The notes beneath the pieces were generated by a model, which made no database searches, was not told the DNA's origin, and saw only the letters and a program-made list of their open reading frames with translations. Source: Hypoxylon rubiginosum (taxonomy: Eukaryota > Ascomycota > Sordariomycetes > Xylariales > Hypoxylaceae). Taken from it: a DNA stretch of 64,000 nt. Made by a program: the position numbers and the translations under genes. The stretch lies in the NCBI GenBank assembly GCA_902806565.1, contig CADCXA010000042.1:124001-188000 (forward strand), in the 5' to 3' direction. Below are positions 37,853 through 47,052 of the stretch, piece by piece; the first letter of the stretch is position 1, and every line of letters starts with the position of its first letter.

Positions 37853-37869
37853 ATGCCTTACATCGATGA
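37831..37869 (+). promoter_or_regulatory. Upstream ORF overlapping the RPC2 start
   Basis: ATG at 37831 opens a 12-codon frame that ends with TGA inside the RPC2 coding start, in another frame. If it lies within the transcript leader it would lower initiation at 37853; the transcription start is unknown. Confidence 0.4.
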
Positions 37870-40800
37870 CGGATTTGAAGCTCTCCTAGAGCCCTTCTAC
37901 AACGGCAAGAAATTGACAGACCCCATCTCAACTGTCGACGACAAGCAACAGCTACTTCCAGCCTTCTTAAAAGTCAAGGGTATGTACATCTTCATGATTA
38001 TTAAGTAGACATGGTCCAGTTCGCTAACATCGTCGTTTGATCAGGTTTGGTGAAGCAGTATGGCGTCCCCTCATGCCACCCCGCCAGATAACTATGATCT
38101 CTCTACTAATTGGTAAATTTTAGGCATATCGACTCGTACAACTTCTTCGTGGACCATGAGATCAAGGAAATCGTCAAGGCGAATCGCACTCTTAGAAGCG
38201 ATGCCGATAGCAGCTTCTGGATAGAGTTCATTGACATCCGGGTCGCACCCCCGGACCGTTCCGAATTCAATGAGATCAGAATCGAGAATGATATCACTCC
38301 AATGGAGTGTCGCCTACGAGATATGACATATTCAGCCAAGATCCTCGTTGATATCGCCTACACTCGTGACCGGCAGAAGATTATCCGCCGTAATGTCGAG
38401 CTCGCCCGCATACCCGTCATGCTACGAAGCAACAAGTGCCGCTTGTATGGTGCAAACAACGCCCAGATGGAACTTATGAACGAATGCCCACTGGATCCCG
38501 GCGGATACTTTATCATCAACGGCACAGAAAAGGTCATTCTGGTCCAAGAACAGCTCAGCAAGAACAGAGTCATCGTCGAGGCCGACGAGAAAAATAGTAT
38601 TATCACCGCCTCAGTGACAAGTTCTACCCACGAGCGAAAGTCTAAGACATACGTTACCTTGAAGAAGGACCGAATTATTCTTCAGCACAATGTCCTCATC
38701 GAAGCCATACCTATTGTCATCGTCCTCAAAGCTCTTGGCGGCCTCTCGGACTTCGAGATAATGCAACTCATCGCTGGCGACTATGGAACATTCCAAGATG
38801 ATTTCGCGGTCAACTTCGAGGAAGCTACTAAAGCCGGTGTCTTCACCCAACAGCAGGCTTTGGACTATATTGGGTCGAGAGTGAAGATGGGCGGCAGAGT
38901 GAAGCAACCTGGAGGTCCGCTACTGGCTCGGCGTAGCACCATCGAAGAGGGTCTCGATGCCCTGGCCAACATAATTATCGCCCATATTCCAGTCGAGGGT
39001 CTCGATTTCTACCCTAAGGCTATTTACATAGCTCTCATGGTCCGCCGAGTGCTTATGGCCCACCACAACCATAAGCTTGTCGACGATCGGGACTTTGTGG
39101 GTAACAAGAGATTGGAACTGGCAGGGCAGCTTCTGTCTTTGCTATTTGAGGACCTTTTCAAGAATTTCATGAACAATCTGAAGTTTAACATTGAGAATTC
39201 GTTGAAAAAGCAGAACAGGGCCATTGCCATGGATCCTCTGATGCAGGTTGGTACCCAGGGAAAGCACATTACCGAAGGCATGAATCGTGCTATTCAGACT
39301 GGTAACTGGAACGTCAAGCGGTTTAGGATGGAGCGGGCCGGCGTGACGCACGTTCTAAGTCGTCTCAGTTACATCAGCGCACTTGGCATGATGACTCGTA
39401 TAAGCAGTCAGTTCGAGAAGACGAGAAAGGTCAGTGGTCCTCGTGCTCTACAGCCCTCGCAGTGGGGTATGCTCTGCCCCTCCGATACGCCAGAGGGTGA
39501 GGCGTGTGGTCTCATCAAGAACCTTGCCCTCATGACGCACATTACTACCAATGTCGAGGAAGAGCCGGTCAGGAGGTGGGCATTCACGCTGGATTCCGGG
39601 GTCGAGCCCCTCCGGTGCTTCTCCGGAGCCGAGATGCACAGAAAGGGTGCCTACATTATCCATATCAACGGTACTCCTTTCGCGCTGACTAGATTTCCGA
39701 AGCGCTTCGCAGCCAAATTTCGCACCATGAGGCGACGAGGTTGGGTTTCTCCATTTGTCAGTATCAACGTCAACAACCACCTCTCCGCTGTACATATCGC
39801 AACCGACGAGGGACGCATCTGTCGGCCGTATATCATCGTGAAGAACGGTGAAGCAAAAATCAAGGATAATCATTTGAGATTACTTCAAGCCGGAAAGGCC
39901 ACATTCGACGATTTTCTGAGGCAAGGGATCGTCGAGTATCTTGATGTCAACGAAGAGAACGACACGCTGGTGGCCCTTTATGAGAAGGATATCACTAAAA
40001 AGACGACGCATCTCGAAATTGAACCATTCACGATACTTGGGGCCGTAGCCGGTTTAATCCCGTTCCCGCATCATAACCAGTCTCCCAGAAACACATACCA
40101 ATGTGCTATGGGTAAGCAAGCAATAGGTGCCATTGCCTACAATCAGTTCAACCGTATCGACACTCTCTTGTATACTCTCGTCTATCCTCAGCGGCCAATG
40201 GTCATCACCAAGACCATTGAACTCATCCACTACGACAAGTTACCTGCGGGCCAGAACGCGACGGTTGTCGTCATGTCATACTCGGGTTACGATATTGAAG
40301 ATGCTCTCGTTCTGAACAAAGCGTCTTGCGACCGCGGATTCGGACGCTGTCAAGTATTCCGAAAGTACGCTGCGGAACTCCAGAAGTATCCTAATGGAAA
40401 CCGCGAAAGGATTGGAGACAAGGACCCACAACAGATCAAGAATGGAAGCCTTTCTGAAGACGGATTGGCCGATCCAGGATGGATAGTTACAAACGGCGAT
40501 ATCCTCATCAAGAAGGAGACCCCTGTAGACATGAATCCAGTAAAGGGGCTAGAAAGCAGGAACCAAGAATTTCGCGAGACACCGCTATCGTACCGACTGC
40601 CAGATCCGGCTCTTATCGACAAGGTCATGGTTACTATGACAGAGAGAGACACGCAACTTATCAAAGTGCAGACGCGGCAGACGAGGAGGCCCGAACTAGG
40701 TGACAAGTTCTCCTCCCGCCACGGTCAGAAGGGTGTCGTCGGTATTATCGTAGACCAGGAAGACATGCCGTTTTCAGACACAGGTCTCGTACCCGACATT

Positions 40801-41436
40801 ATTATGAACCCTCACGGTTTCCCGTCTCGAATGACAGTCGGCAAACTACTCGAGTGCTTGACTGGCAAAGCGGCGGTTGTCCAAGGACACAAGGATTACG
40901 GATTTGGTGACGCTTTCAGGTCTCATCCGCTAGAAGAAATGAGCAAGGAGCTGGTCAACGCCGGATTCTCCTGGGAAGGAAAGGACTACTTTACGTCGGG
41001 AATAACGGGCGAGCCTCTCCAAGCCTACATCTTCAATGGGCCCATCTACTACCAGCGACTGAAGCACATGGTGGCGGACAAGATGCATTCTCGTTCGCGT
41101 GGTCCTCGAGCCATCCTCACCCGTCAACCTACCGAGGGTCGATCCAGGGACGGCGGTCTCCGTCTCGGAGAAATGGAACGAGATTGTTTGATTGCGTATG
41201 GTGCTTCGCAGCTCCTTCTCGAGCGCCTCATGGTAAGCTCGGACGCTTGCGAGATCGATATCTGCGAACGATGTGGTCTCTTTGGCTACAAGGGCTACTG
41301 CGGCAACTGCAAGAGCAGCCGAAAAGTGGCGCGCATGACTATGCCGTATGCTGCTAAGCTTCTTATCCAGGAGCTGATCAGCATGAACGTTGGTGTGCGG
41401 CTGCAGTTGGAGGATGAATTCCCTCACCCCCGGTAA
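37853..41436 (+). CDS. rpc2: RNA polymerase III subunit RPC2 (second-largest, beta-like)
   Basis: Three exons (37853-37979, 38045-38057, 38124-41436) give 1150 residues; yeast Ret1 is 1149. RPC2 forms half of the active centre of the enzyme that makes tRNAs and 5S rRNA in the nucleus. The start region MPYIDDGFEALLEP leads through a 13-nt micro-exon into QHIDSYNFFVDHEI, the protrusion domain. Diagnostic stretches follow: GGYFIINGTEKVI, the fork region with CPSDTPEGEACGL, the hybrid-binding core GDKFSSRHGQKGV, and the C-terminal clamp zinc site CERCGLFGYKGYCGNC. The last helix RLQLEDEFPHPR is intact. The large exon is also open upstream through a TTG, but that frame includes intron sequence. 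A 12-codon upstream ATG frame at 37831 overlaps the start out of frame. It converges with the RAD57-like gene 415 bp away. Confidence 0.97.
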
Positions 41437-41851
41437 TAGGGGTACTACTACGGACTACATGGCATCGGCGTTGGGTGACGCATTTACACTTGGAGGGTCT
41501 AGGATTTAGAAAAAGCATAGCATTCGCGTTGTTTCATGTCAAAATTGCAATCTATGTATAGAATTTTGACCCACGTCATCATGCAATGGCGCGAGGAAAA
41601 GATAGACAGTCTAAGACGACAATAGACGTGTACAACACTCATCAACCTGGAATTCGGGATAGACTCTCAAGACAACTTGTGATAGACATGTTTTGAATTC
41701 TTTTTCGTGATAGTCTGTATTTTTCTGGTCTGATTATACTGTAGAATTGCACCAGCTGGACTACATAAGCTGGGAAAGGTTTGATACCTCACTCCGTCGT
41801 CTGTAGGATATGCATCGCATATATGTAACCCCAAACCGCCCAGTGTCACCA
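41437..41851. other. Intergenic between convergent 3' ends
   Basis: 415 bp between RPC2 and the RAD57-like gene; no gene, only presumptive 3' UTRs. Confidence 0.6.
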
Positions 41852-43372
41852 TCACGTATCTCCTTCCCCACCTTTACCCTTACCCTTACCCTTCCCTTTC
41901 CCGTCCACAGCCCGCAACCCGCCCATCGTAACCTCGAACTCGACGGCGCCGTCGAGCCCGGGCCCGGCGCCCGCCACGTGCGGCGCGAACACGACCTTCA
42001 TCCAACGGCGCCAGTTCCGCAGTACCGTCGTGCTCTCGCCCTCCTCGTCTTCTAACACCTCTTTGCGCCCGTACACGGGCCGCTTCAGCAGCGCCACGCG
42101 CGCCGCTACTTGCGTCGTCCACACTAGTCCTAGGCTCGGCGTCTTCAGGTTTAGGTTCAGGCTCGAGTCCGCGCGCGCGTCGTCGCCCCACCCCGTGAAC
42201 CACCGCTGCTGGTGGTCGAGGAGCAGCGCCGGCGGCGCCAGGGGCTCTTCGGGGGGAGGCGGCTCGGGCATGCTGGAGCGGAGGAGGAGCTCGGTCGTGT
42301 TGCTGCTGCTGCTTGGTGGTTCGATAGGCGGGAGGGTGCTGTATGGCCCGCGCCTGCTGCGCGACGCGAGCGGGCTCTCCTGCGAGACGCGCGGTAGCGA
42401 GTAGGACGGTTGCGGTAAGGGTGCGATGCTCTTAGCAGCGAACCGGTCCGCGACCTGGTTGGCGACGACGACGGCGAGGTCGTACTTGCGCGCGAGGTCG
42501 TGGAGCAGCCGGCCCAGGCGCGCGAGATCATGACCGCGGGCGCCGAGGTTGTTAGCCCCGCCACCTCCGCTGCTCGCGATCCCGTTCCCGCGTTCGAACT
42601 CGGCCCGGTAGTTGGCGGCGACGGAGTCCACCACTAGTAAGCCCGCGCCGCGCCGCGCGACCTCGACCGGGACCTGGAAGTTGAGGATGTGGTCCTGGGA
42701 CTCGAGGTCCGGCGTCACGGTGCCGACGATGCGGTCGAGCGACGGCCTTCTTCCCGCCTCCTCGTCGTCGTCATTGCCGTCCGCCGGCAAGGCCTGTAGG
42801 AACGGGTGGTGCGCGAGCAGCTGCGCTAGCCGCCGCGTGGAGAGGGGCGCCTCCGTGGAGACGTACAGCGCGGGACGGCCTAGGCCGCGCGGCGGGGGGA
42901 GCTGCACGGCGAGGAGCAGGGTGAGTAGAAGCTGCGTCTTGCCGGCGCCGCTCTCGCCCACGATCTCCGTCACGTAGCCGGCGGGGACGCCGCCGCCGAG
43001 CGCGGCGTCCAGGGAGTCGTCCAGCGTGCTGATGAAGCGGCGCGGGGCGGCGAGGAGCTCGGTCCCGGTGCGTTTTAAGGGTGATGTTGCACTCGTGTCA
43101 TTAATGCTACCCCTTTCCGCCTTCTGGTTCCCCGCCGGCGGCTGCGGCTGCGGCTTCTTGTCGGAAACGCCGAGGTCGACGTGCAGGGCGTCCAGCACGG
43201 CATCGCACAGGCGCTTGAGATCAAGTAGCGGCAGCTGGGTGCGCTTGCCGATGTCGGCGACCTGGAGGGTGAGCAGGTCGGCGGTGGTCAGGCCGTGCCG
43301 CTCGATGGCGGGCAAGAGGTTCGCGAAGCGGCCGGCCGAGAAGTCCGGCAGGATCCGCGACAGATCCGTCAT
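41852..43372 (-). CDS. rad57: RAD57/XRCC3-like recombination ATPase
   Basis: Single exon, 506 residues, ATG at 43372. RAD51 paralogues of this type help load or stabilise Rad51 filaments at DNA breaks in the nucleus. The N-terminal 65 residues form a helical HhH-like region, followed by the conserved LDAALGGGVPAGYVTEIVG lead-in and Walker A GESGAGKT (139-146). Walker B is LLVVDS (about 245-250), followed by an Asn/Gln polar motif (VVVANQVADRF). After this, an insertion of roughly 100 low-complexity residues precedes the final strands (PSLGLVWTTQVAAR, VVFAPHV), so the protein is longer than yeast Rad57 (460). The C-terminus is a Gly-Lys repeat encoded by hexanucleotide repeats. The gene is very GC-rich, which makes long false frames on the other strand. 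RAD57 is preferred over XRCC3 only by general resemblance and length. Confidence 0.85.
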   Translation of the reverse strand: MTDLSRILPDFSAGRFANLLPAIERHGLTTADLLTLQVADIGKRTQLPLLDLKRLCDAVLDALHVDLGVSDKKPQPQPPAGNQKAERGSINDTSATSPLKRTGTELLAAPRRFISTLDDSLDAALGGGVPAGYVTEIVGESGAGKTQLLLTLLLAVQLPPPRGLGRPALYVSTEAPLSTRRLAQLLAHHPFLQALPADGNDDDEEAGRRPSLDRIVGTVTPDLESQDHILNFQVPVEVARRGAGLLVVDSVAANYRAEFERGNGIASSGGGGANNLGARGHDLARLGRLLHDLARKYDLAVVVANQVADRFAAKSIAPLPQPSYSLPRVSQESPLASRSRRGPYSTLPPIEPPSSSSNTTELLLRSSMPEPPPPEEPLAPPALLLDHQQRWFTGWGDDARADSSLNLNLKTPSLGLVWTTQVAARVALLKRPVYGRKEVLEDEEGESTTVLRNWRRWMKVVFAPHVAGAGPGLDGAVEFEVTMGGLRAVDGKGKGKGKGKGGEGDT

Positions 43373-45088
43373 GGCGGCGGCATTGGCAGCAATTTATATT
43401 AAGCGTTGCCGGCTTTATTTATTGTATGCCACGTCCCGCGTCACACGTCACACGTCACACGAACCAAGCCGAAAAGGGGGCACTGTAAACCAAGGGACCG
43501 CACTGTAGTTCGGTCGAGTTCTCGCGATATCAGGTGATCTCGGTGTTAAGGTCGTCGTCGGGTCGGCAAGAGGAATAAAAAGCTTGGCGCCGAAATCGTA
43601 GATTGGGGTTAAGGTTAATTGGGTTGCATTGCATTCGGCAGGGCCAATCATCACTTAAGCGAGGCTTAAAATTCAACTAAACTGGTGGACTTTAATCGAT
43701 ACTTCGCTTAAGTACGCCTCATTCGTGTTAGTCACTTCTTTTTCCTCTTTTTCCTCTTTTATTCCTTAGTGTTATCTCTCTCTTTCTGTCTCTCCTGGCA
43801 CCGTGGAATGAGTATTCGAGGTCCTTTGCGAAAATTAAAATTATAAGATTCTTCAGACGAGCAATCAATTCAAAGCCTAAATCTCCTCACTTCTTTTCAC
43901 TAGGGTCTTCCTTTATAAAAAAAGGACCCTAATATTCAGCATGTTTCTGTTTGCCTGCATCGCAAATGCAGGTTGGAATATGCTTTGTTTTGATCTTGTC
44001 CCCCGATCCATACACCCGCCAGACTCTCGTGAATTATTAATCTTGCTTTTCGCCCGATATTAGTCTGCAACGCTTACATAGTAGTTTGGGACCTTTGGGT
44101 CGCAAGCAAGCCATGCTACAGTGTGGTTGGCTCGAGAGCTGTCGAACATGGTTGTCAAAGGTCCCCTTGCGGGCTTGACAGCAAACCGTCAGGGACTAGC
44201 CTCCAGCCACCAGTCTCCAGTCTCCAGTCAACGTGTGTTGTTCTCGGTGCTTAGAGCGGTAGGTTGGGGAAAATCTGCGAGTGATACGGTGACGGCAGGT
44301 CTAGAGCTGAAGTGGCAATACGACAATATTGGTGGAGGGCTGCCTGGGTATTTTCAGCCGCAGTGTACCCTCCAGTGGCATAACACAGACACATATAGGT
44401 AACTCGGTAACTCGACGGCTCCCCCCGAATAGTCAATTCGGCTTTTTATTTACGAAGAGCGAAGAAGCAGATCTCTAAAGACTTGCTAATCCCTACCTAT
44501 GGGGAGTACCCGCTTCACCTCACCAGGCCAGGATAGGAAGGGTCCCGACTGTTCGAGGGGTCTGGTGAGAAGCCATACTCGATAGTCTCTTGGCGCGGCC
44601 ACCGAAAGTCCCTAGACGCCTTTTCAGCTCCTGCAAACTATCGCAGACCTCGACACACCGTCATTGGCTCGCGCTGCTTGGCAGCTAATCTCTCCTATGC
44701 GAGAGGCATGTATGTAGTATGGCTCAAGGCTGAGCGGACCCCTTGGGCCTTTCATTTTAGGCCCAGAGTACCTGAGCAAACACGAGAAACCGCTTCGTCT
44801 AGAACTGTGCGAAATGCGCCTCGTGCTTGCCCCCGCCATTCCGACGTGGTGGATAGTACATAGTATATAGACGGGGGAGCATTGCTATACCGCCCGAGGT
44901 ACTCCTCCTTTATACCTGCGCGAATAAAAAGACGTGAAGTCCTCGCACCCGCGCATGAGCTGAATCTCCCCTTTCGTTTCCGTAGGTGATCGCCGTTACT
45001 GTGGTATACCGCAGTCAAGGAGAATTCCAAGTATACCCAGCGTGGGAGATTTTGACGCCTAGACAACTCTCCCCCTCACAACAGCACG
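43373..45088. promoter_or_regulatory. 1.7-kb divergent intergenic region
   Basis: Lies between the start codons of the RAD57-like gene (minus) and the surface-protein gene (plus). No further gene; it holds CT-rich leader-like stretches and short ACGTCACAC repeats at about 43435-43460. Confidence 0.45.
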
Positions 45089-46477
45089 ATGGCGAGCCTC
45101 CTTTCCGCTGCGGTGTTTATCACCGCTATTCAGGCCATGGCCTTCGACGGGAAGCTACCTGAACCAACCAATGTTGGAATACCGAGTCCAACTTTCCAGC
45201 AGCCCGAGATCACCTTGCCGCCAAGTGTTCACGAGTTGGCTAAGAGACAAGAAGGACAGACAGTCCTTATAGGTCCAGATAATACGTGCGGATATGTTGA
45301 TGGGCGAGCTGGTATTGTGCCTCTATTTGTTTTCGAACTTCAGGTGGCTAACCGCAAATTACAGGCGCTGTGTACAGTTGTAACGGTGCGGATGTTCTCT
45401 GTGCTCTTGTCACTTCATCTTCATATGGCGCCGTTGCTTGCTGTGATGGTGACGACTGTGGCATTCGAGTCGCCTGCGTCGATTACAGAGATTTCTTCCT
45501 GTCGTCCGCATGCGACGTTGGTTGTATTCAAGATACGTACACCGTTAAATGGTGAGTCCAAGGCAATATCGACAGAATATACATATAAACCCCGCTTACA
45601 CCTTAATAGTACAAATACCGGTGCTCCTTATTGCGGCACGGTCACCTTCTTTGATGGGATTGAGGACTACTACTGCGATTCGCTGAGCTACTCGACGCCG
45701 CAGCAGCTCTACACTACTTACGACGGCGAGGATGACGGCCGGACTTTTACGCCGGTCGTCCTAACCCTGACTGATGATAGCTCGACGACAACGACACGCC
45801 CCAGCCCTTATCCCACGACTGAAGCTAGCAGCACCGACGATGACGAGGATGCTACCTCAACGTCGAGCGGCACGCTGTCGAATCAAACTTCGAATAACGA
45901 CAACAAGGCAGGTGCTAAATCTTCTACAACGAACGTCGGCGCTATCGCCGGTGGTGTCGTAGGAGGTGTTGCCGGGCTAGCATTAATTGGCGTCGCTATC
46001 TTCTTCATTATTCGTCACAACAAGAAGAAGAAGGCTGCCGCGGCCGCCGCTACGCAACCGGCCGTGTCACAGACGCCACAAGGCCCCATGCCGCCTGTAG
46101 CCGGTGCCGGCTACCAACAACCACCCCAAGACCCGCACTACAGTCAGCAGTACCCGCAGCAGCCGCAGTACTCGCCGCAACAGGGCTACTACCCGGACCA
46201 GAGCAAGCCAGGCGGCTTCACATCAGTAGCGCCGACCCTGGTCCCCGACCGCAACAACTCGACGAGCCCTGTGTCGCAGTTCACGGACGGCCGCCAGAGC
46301 TACCAGCCCACGAGCCCGACGTCCACCCTCAACTCCAACTGGCAGCAGAACCAGGCCGCAGGCTACCCGCCGCAGCAGCCCAACGTGCCGCCCACCGTAC
46401 ACGAAGCCGGTGGCAACGTGGTCGGCGAGCGCGATTACAACTCGAATCATCACGGCCAGTTCCATGAACTGGGTTAA
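45089..46477 (+). CDS. Cys-rich single-pass membrane protein, Mid2-like architecture
   Basis: Three exons (45089-45311, 45365-45551, 45610-46477) give 425 residues. The N-terminus is a signal peptide (MASLLSAAVFITAIQAMA). The secreted part (about 70-170) holds about a dozen Cys (CGYVDG, YSCNGADVLC, ACCDGDDC, SACDVGC), a module I cannot name; the two introns lie inside it and reading through them would destroy the Cys pattern. A Ser/Thr/Asp-rich, probably O-glycosylated stalk follows, then one membrane helix (GAIAGGVVGGVAGLALIG, about 243-270), a stop-transfer HNKKKK and a Pro/Gln/Tyr-rich cytoplasmic tail. This layout matches fungal cell-wall stress sensors of the Mid2/Wsc kind, but without a WSC domain; a sensor role is inference. 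It converges with the carnitine acetyltransferase gene. Confidence 0.88.
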   Translation: MASLLSAAVFITAIQAMAFDGKLPEPTNVGIPSPTFQQPEITLPPSVHELAKRQEGQTVLIGPDNTCGYVDGRAGIVPLFVFELQVANRKLQALCTVVTVRMFSVLLSLHLHMAPLLAVMVTTVAFESPASITEISSCRPHATLVVFKIRTPLNGESKAISTEYTYKPRLHLNSTNTGAPYCGTVTFFDGIEDYYCDSLSYSTPQQLYTTYDGEDDGRTFTPVVLTLTDDSSTTTTRPSPYPTTEASSTDDDEDATSTSSGTLSNQTSNNDNKAGAKSSTTNVGAIAGGVVGGVAGLALIGVAIFFIIRHNKKKKAAAAAATQPAVSQTPQGPMPPVAGAGYQQPPQDPHYSQQYPQQPQYSPQQGYYPDQSKPGGFTSVAPTLVPDRNNSTSPVSQFTDGRQSYQPTSPTSTLNSNWQQNQAAGYPPQQPNVPPTVHEAGGNVVGERDYNSNHHGQFHELG

Positions 46478-47052
46478 GCCGACCGACCTCTCGGGCGGAG
46501 GGACAGGATTGGATAGACGGGGTGGCGCGGCTGGGTTGATTGGAATAGTTTTTATACTAGGTATGGCTGCGTAATTTGTTCGCAGATATTAGGATCGATC
46601 GTGCGGCATCTGCATTTACGGGGAGTTTTTCCGAATTTTAATATTACGTCTCTACCATCCTGGTTATAAAGCGAGGCGAACAGAAGAAATAAAGAGGAAT
46701 ATAGCTCGGATAGAGTAAAATGATACCTAACTAATCTCCAATCCCAATATGCTACGGCCTTTCAATGTGAGAACTCCTTGATAGTGGTCTTACGTTTTAA
46801 TTGGGTTTCCAAGATATATATAACTACCTATTCTTCAGTCGCTAGATCGTACACCACCTGGTATAATCAAATCCCCTATGTAAAACCACCTATATACGCT
46901 TTATGCCTCATACATACACTAAACTAGGCCCTTTGCCGCACGTATACAGACTACAACCGATCTACCCCTAACGCGCAAGATTTCCCGTTAGATACCAGAT
47001 ACCTTACCCACCTGCAGATCCCCAACTCCGTGCCGATTGATACCTAGCCATT
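46478..47052. other. Intergenic between convergent 3' ends
   Basis: 575 bp with no gene; AT-richer than its flanks, with ATATATATA at about 46811, probably polyadenylation signals of both genes. Confidence 0.5.

Noticed and set aside
38110..38123. Extension of the large RPC2 exon to a TTG start
   Set aside because: These bases are the end of an intron (TTTTAG acceptor); the true N-terminus is coded by two upstream exons.
41875..41902. Telomere-like repeat array
   Set aside because: The unit is TACCCT, not CCCTAA, and it lies in the coding end of the RAD57-like gene.
42030..42404. Plus-strand frames opposite the RAD57-like gene
   Set aside because: Antisense shadows of a GC-rich coding exon.
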